Both the position numbers and the translations under genes were made by a program. The notes under the pieces were generated by a model, which saw only the letters and a program-made list of their open reading frames with translations, was not told where the DNA came from and did no database searches. 64,000 bases of DNA from Cloeon dipterum (lineage: Eukaryota > Arthropoda > Insecta > Ephemeroptera > Baetidae). Below are positions 35,444 through 48,000 of this stretch, piece by piece; positions within the stretch are counted from its first letter, which is position 1, and every line of letters begins with the position of its first letter. Location: NCBI RefSeq assembly GCF_949628265.1, contig NC_088787.1, positions 25,472,501 through 25,536,500 on the forward strand, read 5' to 3'.

Positions 35444-36118
35444 ATTGCATTCAAAAATGTATAAAATTTATATTGAATTCCTTTCGTTTTATTTTCGAAA
35501 TAATTTTTGGTATTGAGTGAATAATTATTTTAGAGTAACCAGGACAGTAAGAACATTATACAAAGAAAATGACACAACTTGATCAAATTAGATTCCTCTA
35601 GTAAACACAAATTGTAACCCAAAGAGTGATGAAATTTATCATCTTTGAAAGATTGAATAAAAAATATTTCTGCTTCATTGCTATAATGACTCGAGATAGG
35701 TTCTCCTCATAAAAAGTTATTTGCAATTGGAAAATCTATATATGAAATCTGGTAACATTGATAATGGTCTGATGAACAAAACAACAGTTTTGAACTTTGT
35801 TATTCAACTTTTATTATTTCTTGCTTACTCAGCAGCTCGTCTTGGTAAAAATACACATGACTCCAACCCAGCCACATGAAACAAACATTATTATTTTTCC
35901 GTCTATACTGATGGCATTCGCTCGAAAATAATTCAATAATATTAATTTTATAATTTACTGTTCAACAACTCTTCTTCACCATTTCTCGTAGTATATATAT
36001 AGTCACACACCTTGCCATGACAAAAAAACCTGCTTGCAAAGCGATTCTCATCTTAAACACTATCTTAAAATCATTTTGTGGCAACAACAAAGCGTATTTT
36101 TGATTTGGGAAAATGAGA
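35444..36118. other. Spacer between convergent CAP and aralar genes
   Basis: This AT-rich spacer separates the plus-strand CAP 3' end from the likely minus-strand aralar 3' end. No gene, RNA or repeat was seen. Confidence 0.45.
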
Positions 36119-36124
36119 TTTATT
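36119..36124 (-). terminator. Probable poly(A) signal of aralar
   Basis: TTTATT on the plus strand is AATAAA on the minus strand, about 1.15 kb beyond the aralar stop codon (37281-37279). Other candidates lie further out near 35810. The 3' UTR length is therefore inferred. Confidence 0.35.
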
Positions 36125-37278
36125 TACAACCAAATAAATAAATTACGTCATAGCAAGAAGGGCGACACAATGCTGAGAAATAAAGCAAGTAAAGAGCATC
36201 CTATCGTCTAAGCTACAAAAGTAAGGCAGGAAATAATCTGGCGAAGGTTGCCATTTTCCTGGAGATGATAACTCTTTCTCCAGCGAAAGAGTGAAATAAT
36301 TTACGTCTCGGAGTTGAAGATAAGCCTGCGAGAAGTCTTCTCGTGTTAAGTGGCAACCGAAACCCCAGAAAACCAAGGCATTTGTTGCTGTGTGCTATGG
36401 GCAAGCGGACGAAATGCAAATGTTCATTGCATGGAAATGGCTAAGGATTTCGTTTGTTACGGGAAAAACCAGCAACAACGTGAAAGATAACAATAAGCGT
36501 CGAGCAAGAGACTGCTCGTCATGAAACGCTTTCAAAGCATTAAATATCCGGTTTGATGAAAATAAATTCGATTATCTCTAGTAATTTCACCAAACTGACA
36601 CAGTATTTCGGCCTGCGTTGTGCAGAGGGTATCTAGAACGTGATTCAACTTTTAGCATTAAATAATGATTACAGCAGAAAATATTGCAACAGTGTCTTAG
36701 GACTTCTGAATCTCCAACTAACTAACACAAGATGGAGGAAACAAATTGCACTACATGACCTGCACGTTCCAAATTAACAAAGATCAAACCCACATTTTCG
36801 TGATTACTTACAGTCACAGAGACCGCAAAAGGTTTAAGTTAAAAGATTGAGAAGTTAAAACGACAGATTTGTGACGAGGCCACAAGCGTTCTGCTCCTAC
36901 TTCCTTTTGCTTTTGGCAACCCGCACGAGTAGGTGATAAAAAATTATACGAACCAGCGGTCAAAACAAATGTAGAATCAACTCGTTTGGCAGCAGGAGAG
37001 AATCAACTCTTTGAGAGTTCACTCACTGTCCCTTCTATTTGTACAAGGCAATTTTTGTGTGTGTTTGTAAGTGAATTTTTAAAATCAGGGTCGAGCTACT
37101 TTTTAAAAATGTTCTCGTCGATTTGTGCGGGACGGGATGATGACGATGCCTTGCTTCCTTCCTCCCTCAAGATGTGTGTGTTTGTGTGGGTGTGATCGTT
37201 TCTGTTTTTCTCTGTGGCAACTAAAACTCCATTAGACAGACTATGCTCGCGATCGGTGAGGAGAGTAATACTGTAGGC

Positions 37279-40200
37279 TCAGCCCATCCGGAACTTGGGC
37301 AGACAAAGACCGAACTTTGTCTCGATGCCGGCGAGGATGGGCAGCGCCACTTGGTAGCCGCCGATGTGGTCTGGATTTGTTGAGCGCACCTCGTCAGCCA
37401 GGCTGCCTGTCGGCACTTGCAGCTCCGATCCAGTTGGACGTCTAAAATGATCAAAAATATTTTTATATGATGATTTAAATAAAATTAGAAACAATATCCG
37501 AAAGCGAAGAAACAAAATATTTTGATAATTGAAGCTACATCATGAATTTAAATATCTAGAATCTTTACCACATAACACAGTAAAAATCAAATTTTAATAT
37601 TTTTGGAAACAGAAACACACAGTTGGTGCGCTGGACAATTTACTTTGCCTTCTACAAATTATTTGAAGGTGTTCTAATTTATACCACACTGCTTTCCACT
37701 TCAAATGTTGTTTAAAATCACAACAAAATTCAAAGCTTAAGAGAGTAGACAACTTACGTTCCACCAAAGTCGACATAGAACAAGCGCTGCAGGACTTCGT
37801 AGGTCACCAGGGTGACACCAAACTGCGGCGATGATCGGAACACTCGAGCTGAGAATATATAATTTAGTTAGAGAACGTTAACAGTATGGACAAAATAAAC
37901 AGTTACTATTAACAAAGGTTCTGAAAATAAGAATTACATAAAGCCTTGACACCAGTAAAATTATTTAGTTGATTTTTCAACCATTCATAATTGTAAATAA
38001 AAACAATGCAACGAAACTATCGGATAATTTAAGCATTTTTATCTAACTTTAGAAAACAAGATCTTAAAACACTAATAATCCAAATTTCTGTCTTAAATAT
38101 TGCTAGCTTATAACAATAGGGTGAATTCTAGTTTAAAATAACCAAATTACGAATCTGTCAGTAGTCTCAAACAAAGCAACGCGATTAAAGCGTGATTCAA
38201 ACAAATGGAGAGTGAGGATCTGCAGTTGATGATGATTCATGGACGAAATAATACTAGAAGATCAAGTAACAAAAACTGGCGCTTTGTGAATGAGAGAGTA
38301 AAATGCGCGCGCGTCCATGAAGATGTTGAATGTAGCTGCTGTAACAGGCTGTTAATTTTGGTCTTGCCAAATACAGAACAAATCGGTCAACCAACTAACT
38401 GCAGTCCTTACTTACAGGGCAAGGGCGGAGCAAAGGGGGACAAAAGGCCAGGCAAAGGACGCGCGGCCGAGAAACAAGAACAAAGTCACAATTATTATTG
38501 TGCTAAACAATTTCCATTTCTTTCTGTAATATCTAACCTTTGCACCCGCCCTTGATCGAGTCTAACTAAGATAAAAATAGATAATACAGGGCGGCGGTTC
38601 TTGTTTCAGTAAAAGAAAATCGTTTGCACTTTCGCTTAGGTCGAGACAGGACTTTAAATCTTTACCTGTGGCTCCCTTCCAGAAAGCCTTCATGCCCTCC
38701 TCTACGTAGATCTTCTTGGCCGCGTCGATCACTCCATTGTATGTTGTTTGTCCTGCTCTAGCCACGACCTGAAGCAAATAATAACACTCATGTAAGTGTT
38801 ACTTTAAGGTTTGAGCTACAATCACAAAAAATTGATCGAAACAGAAGCTGTGAATTTAACCTACCTTGAAAATGGAATAAAACAATTTTGATTAACTGTG
38901 GCAAAATATTTTAGGTTGATTTAGATTAGTCCAACAATTTACTTTCGCGATTCAAATTAGTACAATATCAACACCACTTAGTTCTTTTGAACTTCTCCGG
39001 AAATTTTTTAAAGCAAAAATGCAAGACAGACATAACTTTCTTATATCATACCATCACTTTCGACGCATGAGTTTTGGCGGTGCTGGATTAAAAACATCTT
39101 TCCAAAGCTTTTTTTTAAATATTTGTATGGTGGAGTATTAATGTACCTGTAACCTCGTTTTGATCACGTCAGCCGGAGTAACAAGGGAGGCGGCGGGCAC
39201 GCCAGCAATAGCGCCGGCCGCCAACAGGGAGAGCGGGTGGTTGTAGCCATTTTCATCAGCCAGTTTGACCTTCATGTGAGCATAAGCCGGGAAATAAATA
39301 GCACTGAACGGAATATCACGCAGGAAACAAGCTTTGGCACCCTGCAATTGAGAAATTAGGTTCGATCTTAAATAATTATCGAGAAATTCGTACCTTGTAC
39401 AAGCCAAAGAAGCCCAACTCCTTGACCACAGATAGAGCACTGATCTTGGAGGCCGTTGCTATTTCGCCTGCCACTTGAAGTCGGATTTTCACGATTTCCA
39501 GTGGGTTTGTGAAGATAACTTGAGAGCCGCCAGCCTGTGAAAGGCGTTAATGCGCAAATCCTAGCACAATGATTTAAATACTCACGCAGCCACCAGCAAT
39601 GATTTCTCCATACAATGGAAGGTTGCCGTTTTTGTCCATGAATTTGTCGCGTACCAAGTCGTTCATCTAGAGAGCAAACAAATGCAATATAGATTGCTAA
39701 AGATTAAATTTAATTTCTCACCGTCAGCTTAATGGCCTTTTCTGGAGCGACACCCATCAGCTGTGGGACCAGACCTCTGTAGAGACCGAGGAAGCCCTCG
39801 TGACGGATGACCTTCTTGCAGCAATCAAAGCTGTTACGGTACATCAGCTCACCAATGAAGGAGCCAGCACGTTGGTTCTGCATTCTCGTTTTGACCAGAT
39901 CTATCGGATAAACGGCCGTAGCACCAACAGCTGCAAAATTACACAAAAATAGTTACTCACTGTGGAACCAAAGATCTGAGCTTGAGAGTTCCTACGACAG
40001 AACAAAGAAAATCCTCTCTTATTTTCTCATTACTCTCCGCATTTCTGCAGAGGAATAAGGGTTTGAACAATAAAACATACAAAAATATTTATAACCAAGT
40101 GCATACCTCCACCGATGGAACCAAGGGTGAATCTGTACCCGCTCTCCAGAAACATGGTTACTAAACTTCTGTCTTCAGGCCTCTGTAATTCCATAGATCC

Positions 40201-42720
40201 AGAGTTAGATATTAATCCAATATTATATATGAATATTTCAAGTCTTAATCTCATGAAAAGGGGTTTATTTGAACGTCACGATAGGTGATAAAAATCAAAT
40301 AAGCAACTCTACACAACCATATGGGGGAACAAAATCCAGTTGCTTACAGTTTGCAGAACTGGAGCGATTAATTGATTTGGATCGTGAATGGACTGTTATG
40401 TGGATGAGTGAAACGCATGCAAAAAAATCAGGTTGTTAAATGAAATGAAGTTGAATCCACTTGTAACTTACGTCAACGGCTTTGATTTCAGCGAGGCGCT
40501 TCGTAATTTGTTTGAAATATTGCTCGGGTGCGATGGCTTGCAAATCATTGTAAACGATGCGACTGCAAATCAAGAGTTTTTGAGCAATTAGAAACAGGTC
40601 ATCTACAAAAAAGGAGGAAGGTTCAAAACCAATGTGAAAAGAAACAACGCTGCTTGTAAAGGCCTGAGAAGAGAAGCAAATGAGAGGAGTTTCGTTTCCT
40701 GATGTCCCTTATTAGTGAATGCATGCATATAAAGAGCAAGACATAAAACTACAAATTTAATAAATGAAAATCAGAGATAGAGATAAAGTGTACAAATGAG
40801 AAATGACCTAGTGTTAGTAAAAATAGATATTGAGTGCACCATTCCAAAATAAACAAAGTGCAATTGAAAAAAATTATTGAAATAAAAGCTTAGTTTTGGT
40901 TTAGATTTATGATTATTAAGAGCGTAAAGCCAAGTCAGAATGATCGTATTAGTATTCAGAAAACATCTGAACAAACTTTATCAGTGGTGACTTCAGAACA
41001 AGGTCTAAAAAAAGTCAACTTGGAAAACTGAATAACTCAAATTTCGTTCCTTTATTAACAGGAAGATGGGAGGAAAGTGGTCATGATATTCACCCGGAGC
41101 AAAATTTGTAGTTGGATCCTTCAAATTTTTCCATGATTACGCTATTAGGCAAAAGGACAATGATGAGAGTGAATTAATAGATTTTCGTGACTGGCATGAC
41201 TAAAAACTCAAGAGGCACCAAAACAAACAGAAAGGAAACACCAACTCGACAAGCAACTCTGCCTACCCAGTCTGGTGGAGAAGGTCAATCAACAGGAAGA
41301 GAATGTCCACTTCTAACGGGGTGATTTGCGACATCATTTGAGCAGACTGGAGAAGCTCCTCTGTGAATCAAAATTGATTGTTAACAGTTCTCATAACTAA
41401 AGAGTGCATTAAATTTTATCATACCTTTTGTTACTTCGGCATTCCTATTTCCGTTGGTGGCATTAAGGTAAATTCTCTTGATGAGCTCCATGTTGTTCAA
41501 GAGCGAGTTGAAAGCCATGAAGAAAGGGAAACTAACGCGGTGCCCTCCAGAGCCTCCTCCAGCAGCCTGAAATACACAGGTTAACCTATTGACATTAATC
41601 TGAAATTAAATACTTACAGCAACCAAGTTTGCTCGCACTTCTTTCGTCAATAGGTGGCTCTTGATGCTGAGCATGATGTCTTGAAAGTCGAGAGCGGAAA
41701 TAAAACCGGTTCCATCCTTATCGAACCTGCGGAAAGCCTCAACAGCATACTCCTCGTGAAAGTCCTGGAGAAGCCGAGGTTTGTTAATGCAATTTTAAAA
41801 TAAATAAAAAACTTACATGCAGAAACTGGCTGAACTCAGCATAGCTGACCACTCGTTTCTTGTCTTTTCCAAAGTAGAGCTTGACAAAACCTCCATTCAT
41901 GTCAAACGGAATTCGCCTCTGGAGATTTGTCTTTTTTATCACTTCAACAAACTCATCTTGAAAGGAAAAAGCAAGTTAGATTTTTAAGTGGACATCATCT
42001 CTTGATTCGCTTACCAAACGCAACCATTCCATTTCCGTTGGTGTCAAAGAGTTGGAAGGCAGTCTTATACAGCGCATCAGGTACACACAGCAACCCCTCG
42101 AAGGCGTGGAACTCAGGGAATGAAATGAGCCTGATTTAAAAAAAGATTACATTAAAACATGAATAGATGATCTCAATGGTAGATTAGTAATTAAAATCAT
42201 TGTAGCCTATCAGTTTCCTCTCATTGAAAAGCTTTATACAGATTCAAGGAATTTTAATAGCAAAAATCATCTTTACATCCAACAAATAATTACCCAAATG
42301 GTGAGTTCTTAAGAAAAATTTAGTTTCATAATTTTAAGTCAGGACAAAATTTATTTACTATAACATTGTGCACTGAATATAAAAGCTTTTATAAGCAGCA
42401 GGAAAATATTTTAAAAATAATTTTCAACTGAAGGATCTATCTCCTGGTGGTTTTGATCAACATTACCCATCTTTGCTGGTGTCAATAATTCCACCGAGCA
42501 AGCCGACCGACTCCTCGTTGTAGTTGCTGTCAGGGAAGAGACCTAGGAACCCACGGATGAAATCCGTGGGGGTCATATATTTTTCGCCCTCCACCTCCTT
42601 GGACGCATACTGCAAGTTTTTTTTTTAGAATGCATTGTTCACCAAAGAGTTCGAATTAATTACCTTGTTGAAGATTTCATGAAGCTTCTCAGTGTTGGCT
42701 CGTTTCAGGAAACCACCGCC
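37279..42720 (-). CDS. aralar1: Calcium-binding mitochondrial aspartate/glutamate carrier, Aralar (SLC25A12/13); first coding exon missing
   Basis: Inner-membrane carrier exchanging aspartate for glutamate plus a proton in the malate-aspartate shuttle, with Ca2+ sensed by N-terminal EF-hands. Exons, 5' to 3': 42720-42664, 42609-42467, 42130-42015, 41956-41817, 41764-41618, 41566-41425, 41360-41267, 40562-40472, 40392-40348, 40182-40107, 39930-39722, 39666-39586, 39534-39394, 39341-39147, 38768-38666, 37848-37758, 37441-37279. They sum to 2,034 nt (677 codons and TGA), all phases agreeing. The EF-hand part includes [11 protein letters not shown] and [14 protein letters not shown]. The three carrier repeats show [16 protein letters not shown] and PADVIKTR. 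The first exon here ([13 protein letters not shown]) opens in phase 0, so only a short upstream exon with the ATG is missing. A 45-nt in-frame exon ([15 protein letters not shown]) in the linker may be alternatively used. Identification is firm. Confidence 0.95.
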
Positions 42721-44616
42721 CTGAAATATTCATAATGACGCAGTTAGTACTTTAGCAAACTCACAAGGGGGTAAACACCGCAATCCCCCAATCCCAAGAG
42801 CACCAAAACGAATTTTCACTCCAATGAATTATGAGAGGAAAATTCCCTTCCATGCAGAAATTATTTTCCCGCAATTTGAAAATAAACCAAGCAACGTATT
42901 GATTTTGATGCCAAGTGTATTGGGGAAATACTTTGCTGCTAGAAGATTTATGGGCGAAGCGCAAAAAAATCAGGAGAATGCAGAGCTGAGAAGAAAATTG
43001 GCAAGAGAATTACTCATGGGCTGATAGAACACAAAGGCATGCGAAGAGTAACAAAAGGGGGATATGAGACAAAAACACACATCACTCTTCATTGTTAGGA
43101 CAAAATGTCAGTACCATGAAAATGAGGCCTTTGGATGGATGGATGGATGAGCGGATAAATGGGCTCGGCATACACACAACACTCGTGTGCAAAGCAAACG
43201 AGGAAGCCGAGCGAGCTCAGCGAACGAAATGAATATTGTTTTGCATGCTCATTTGCACTCTTTTGTGTCTTGTCTGGACCATTGTGTGCGAAACCAGCGT
43301 AACCAAAACAAATTCCGGCTCTCGTTTGAAACGAGACAACAAGAAGAGGAGTAACGAGGAAAAAACGGAAAAGAGAACGGATTGGATTTTCAGCAAAGTG
43401 TCCTCTGCTGTTTGGGTATCGAATTTCTTCGTGTCTCAGAGCCGCCACCGCTACTTGCGGTTGACTTTCATTTCATTTGGGTTCTTTCTCTGCGGTTAAG
43501 CATCCGTTAGTATAGAACCTAATTATTTAAATTTCGCTCAAACGACTGGAAGGCATCTAGCATGAAATATCGTTCTTCACACCACAAGAAGTAGTTTAAT
43601 TAATAGTAAGTGGAAAATATCTTATTTCACTTTTAAGTGTATCAAACAGTGCTGAAACATTGACAAAAATGTCATTATCTGCATTTTGACATTTCCCGCT
43701 TGTTTTGTATTTTTTTATTTTGACGCGCTTTATTTTAAAACATAAGCCTTATAATAATTTTTCTTCGGAATGACCAGGACTTAAACCTTTTTGATCAATA
43801 AATGTCCTCTTTTTATAGTGGTAAAAATATTATCGCCTACCCAAGGACGCTCATACAATATTCTTCGCTGTTAACTGACATCTGAAGAGCACTAATATTT
43901 ATATGCAGCATCGAGCTCACTGACAGAATCCCATGAATATATTTATCCCATTTCAAGCTTCCACCTTCAACGCGCCACAGGCCCCGAAAGTTCCCGCGGC
44001 AGCAATTAAGAGCGTCAAAGGCGCTCGAAATGCAATTAGCGCGGGCCAGTAACGCGGGGTCCTCTCGGTCGCGGAGGGGCGCTTCGGGGGCGCGGGGGAT
44101 CGATGGGGGTGAGTGCGTGGACGGCGTCACACAGTGAGCATGAGCACCGCCGCCCCGACGGCAGGTTCGCACCAACCCCCGAGGTGAGCCGGTCGGCAGG
44201 GGGCACGGGGGAAGGGGCGCGCGTGCGCCAGACACGGTAGCCACCGAAGCCGTCTTCCGCGGGGGCTGGAGTGGCTCTCCGACGGTTTGACGCCGACGAA
44301 TTGCAAAACGTTCTTGGCACTGGATATTGTTATATTTGGATTTATTCATTTATTACATTTTTAACTATTTGTTTAATTTTCGCAAGGGCAAGTAATGCAG
44401 TTAATTTCTGAATTTTTTAAGTTACAAGCTTAAAGGTGAAATTTTAACTTTAAACAGTTGTATTTGGTTCAGCAATTTGAATTAGAGTTTTGAGAAATAA
44501 AACAGAAATGTGGTTCACAACTGTGTTTAAATTTTGGGCTTCCCTACAATCATAAACCGAAATCCAAGGCCAAAAAACACTTTTGTTTTGATACATTTAG
44601 CTATCTACCACATCCA
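42721..44616. other. Region upstream of aralar, with GC-rich island
   Basis: It should contain the first, short coding exon and promoter of aralar on the minus strand, but I could not place them. A strongly CpG-rich island at about 44035-44300 is the best promoter candidate. A (GGAT)n microsatellite lies at about 43132-43149. Open frames in the island (up to 170 codons on the minus strand) look compositional. Confidence 0.4.
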
Positions 44617-44884
44617 GTTGAGACTAGGGCTAGGTATCTCCCAGGGAGTTTCCCAAACTTGCAGTGCTGTTTTTTTGCGGTATTTACCAGTTTTGTGCGG
44701 TTTTTTGCATCTCATGGTTATATTATAGAATAAATGCCCTATATGGAGAGGGAATAGTTTTTTGGTTTTTGTTGACTTTTTGAGTTTTTAAACATTTTTA
44801 ATGAAATTTTTCATGAGCAAAAAAACGCAAAAAACCGGACACGGAAAAATTTGCTCAATACCCATGCCCAGCCCTGGTTAAGAC
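44617..44884. mobile_element. hAT-type MITE, 252 bp, with 8-bp target duplication
   Basis: The element at 44625-44876 starts TAGGGCTAGGTAT and ends with the inverse of CAGGGCTGGGCATGGGTATT, hAT-like inverted ends with small gaps. Flanking 8-mers GTTGAGAC (44617-44624) and GTTAAGAC (44877-44884) match at 7 of 8. The body is T-rich on one side and A-rich on the other (GCGGTTTTTTGC and GCAAAAAACCGG), partly self-complementary, and encodes nothing. It ends only about 165 bases before the first ATG of the AANAT-like gene. Confidence 0.75.
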
Positions 44885-44899
44885 CTATATTAGAGAAGG

Positions 44900-45040
44900 C
44901 CTTGGTTCTTGTTGTTTGGAGAAGGAGCGCAGAGCAGGCGGGCGAGAGAGCAGCGCGAGGGTGGCTGCCGCCGGCCGCCGACACTCGCTGATAGTAACAT
45001 AGTAGTAACCATAGCAACTGTCTCTCTGCCCCGCTCGCCC
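44900..45040 (+). promoter_or_regulatory. CpG-rich promoter and leader of the AANAT-like gene
   Basis: The GC-rich stretch just before the ATG at 45041 lacks a TATA box at the usual distance and looks like a CpG-type promoter. No initiator could be fixed. The hAT MITE forms its upstream border. Confidence 0.35.
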
Positions 45041-48000
45041 ATGGTGGACACCAGCCTCAACTCGTTGTACAGGCTGTTGGGCTGCTGCTGGTACTCGTGG
45101 CAGGGTAAGCGCCCTTCCCTAGCCCTGACCCCAGGTCGTGCTGGCCCCGCGGCGTCTGAACGAGGCCGTGATTCGCGGGGATTCGTGTTTTGAGGTGGAA
45201 ACACCCTTAACTTTTGACATTTTAATCACGTTCGCGGGGAGAGAAGGGAACAAAATCTCCTCTCCAGATTTTTTCAGTCGCAGTTTTGATTCATTTCGGA
45301 GATCTTGCCGTCTAGCCAACCGGTGGAAAATTGTAATTCTTTGATCGATGCAGCTCGCCTTTAGAGTTCATTTCATCAAATTCATGACGGTGGCGTATTT
45401 TTTTACCTCCATAAATGAAGGGAGAAAGAGGCAGCAAGAAAAATGGGCGGCAGCCGAGAGAAAAAGCAATTCATTTTGTTACAAATTCACGACCGGTCGG
45501 ATCCGTTTCGCCAGCAACCGAATTATTTATGAGAATAAAATTTCACCCCGTAGAGCATCTACGCCAAAGCCGTTAAAGGGGACGTTCCGAGGCGCTGTTT
45601 ATTTTCTTGCGGCATCGTGTCAATTAATCAAACTACGTATGCAGCACGACGGACAAGTTTTGCAGTAAAATTAATTAGCTGCGACTGTTTCTGCGTGGGC
45701 CACGGAGAGATTAATCACGCGAAGACACCGTTTTCCGCACCACCGGCGGAAATATTCTTCCCTTCGATCTGCCGGCTTTCCATTTTGCTCTAAAAATAAA
45801 AATAGGCCCTTCATGAAGTCGACGGAGAAGTTATTTCGCTTTTGATCTCTCGAGATGTCGCACTGAGAGCCGCTTTTTATTGTTCGAGAGACGCCACTTG
45901 ATTTACCGCCCCCGCCGCTGTTTGGAGGAATTCGAGAATTTTATTTGGCGGCGGTGCGAGGCAAAAAACAATAGTGTCATCAGATAGGATGAATCGATCT
46001 AATTCGAATTTCACGCTTGGAGAACCAGGTGTTAGGCAAAGCGAACGCGCAGATGACGCGCGGGTTGCATAAAACGCTCGTTCATGTGGAATATTGAGTT
46101 ATTAAGCCAATGCTGCGGGGTTGTGATGGTCGCGATTAAAGCAGAGGCGTTATACTAAGCTTGCTTAATTTCGAAGACAAAATTGTACAAAGTCAGTTTA
46201 TGTCACAAGGTGGCATTTTTTCATAATCATGCCGACGAGGGTGGCTTTTAGACGGAATTATCGCAAAAACCGAATGTTGTGCAGTATTTTTTCAAAGCGA
46301 CTTCTAAGTCCTTTCATCTTGAAAGAGAGAAAATATTCCACAAAAGAACCGTCAAGAGCCTGCGGGATTCTCGACAGACCGAAAAACAAAAAGGAAGCTT
46401 CTTGTTCTCTCCGAGATTGAGAATAAAAAAAATGCGAAGCCTGCTCAATCAACTCCTTTAACATTTCGCTTTTGAATCCGGTGCAATTGGCATAGTTATG
46501 TCGCAAATTGAACATCGCGATGTGGACGGTGGGTAAACAAGACATTTACAGGGACTCGTCGTCATCGTCGCATTCCCCGCGATAAATCCATACTCTGCTC
46601 GTGCGGAGGCGCGTAATACATAAAATGCTCACTTGCGATGAAACGGGCATGCCAAACGAGAAAGAATGCCAAAAGTGCCGGCCGGGCACAGAGCGAGATC
46701 GATACAAGACGGATGCCGCCGAATTCACCCTCTCACTCACATCCAGTGTGTCGTCAAAGAGAGCGAGAGAGAGAGAAAGAGATAAACAGAGCACGAACGG
46801 GGTGCTGGAATTCGCGGCAGGGCGCGCAGGAATCTACTTGTTGGTTTTCTCCTGCCAACCCGCCAGACAATTGACCGACTTGCTTTCGCTAGCTGCAAAA
46901 TCGATTCTCAAACTATTATTATTGCCATTATACGCTCGCCAACTCTTAAGCGAAAGAAAGACGGAAAGCGCTTTTGCAGACTGTATCGGGACGTGAATTG
47001 TGAATTTAAATCAAAATTTCTAACCCAAATGAGTAAGCGACGTGTGGGAAAACGCCAATGGAGTGGAACTGCGGGAAAGAGTTGATCTGATTAAAAGCGC
47101 GTTGAATACTCTTGCCTCCCGGCGGATGAAAAAGGGGGATTAAAAAAGTCGCATGGAACGCTAAAAGCTGAAATCCTGTCGAGTTATTTATAGCATTTTA
47201 ATTTGTCGTTTTTTAATCGAATTTGCGGAAGCTTCACATTTAACAGCTGCTGTTATTTTCTGATAAATTAAAAACCGAATTGGATGGGCATTTCATCAAC
47301 TCTGCTGTGGAGCAGCCTTATGGAGCGGGCTGAAAATAGAAAAATGAAGACGACGCCCTATTCGTTCGGACCGAATGACCTATTATGTGCTTCCAAAAGC
47401 TCCAGCTCCAACCAGCCTCTGGGTTCACGCGAAATTCGCTCTCTTAATCGTTCAGCGAGAGAGCATTGAAGGAGGCATCAAGTAGCGAGCGAGAAAGAGA
47501 GAAGAAAAGGCCGCGCGGAGAGCAAATTGCGGGAGGGCGGGTGGGTGGACTGGCGGGCGCAATACCTGAGCCCACGACTTGATCCTGCGGGTGTAACTGC
47601 TCATATTCCGATTGGCCTAGAGAACTGAGGCGGCTGACGACTCCGTGGCTAGCTCTATTACCACCGCAGACCGGCGCCCACACTCGGAACCAAGCGGCGA
47701 CCGGCCAGAGAACCTAGCTTTACGCCAAAATCAATGAGCGCTCGGCTAAATTACACCTCGTCTCGTGTGTCGCGAGCGCGATAAAAAGCGCGACACGCTT
47801 CTTGATAAGATTATTATTCTTATAAGAGTGCTCGGCAGAGTGAAGACGCTTCGGCTTAATCACTTGTTAGCGGGAAATTTGGCACGCTATCAGATCGCAA
47901 ACTCCAGAGCGGGTCATATTTCATTATAGATTTACTCAAAAATTGAAAACTACCCTCGTATTTGGAATATTTTCAACTGCTTTCTGTTTGAATAAATATT

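Noticed and set aside
43837-44349. 170-codon minus-strand frame over the GC-rich island
   Set aside because: Pro/Arg-rich composition follows from CpG content, and it does not join in phase to the first known aralar exon.
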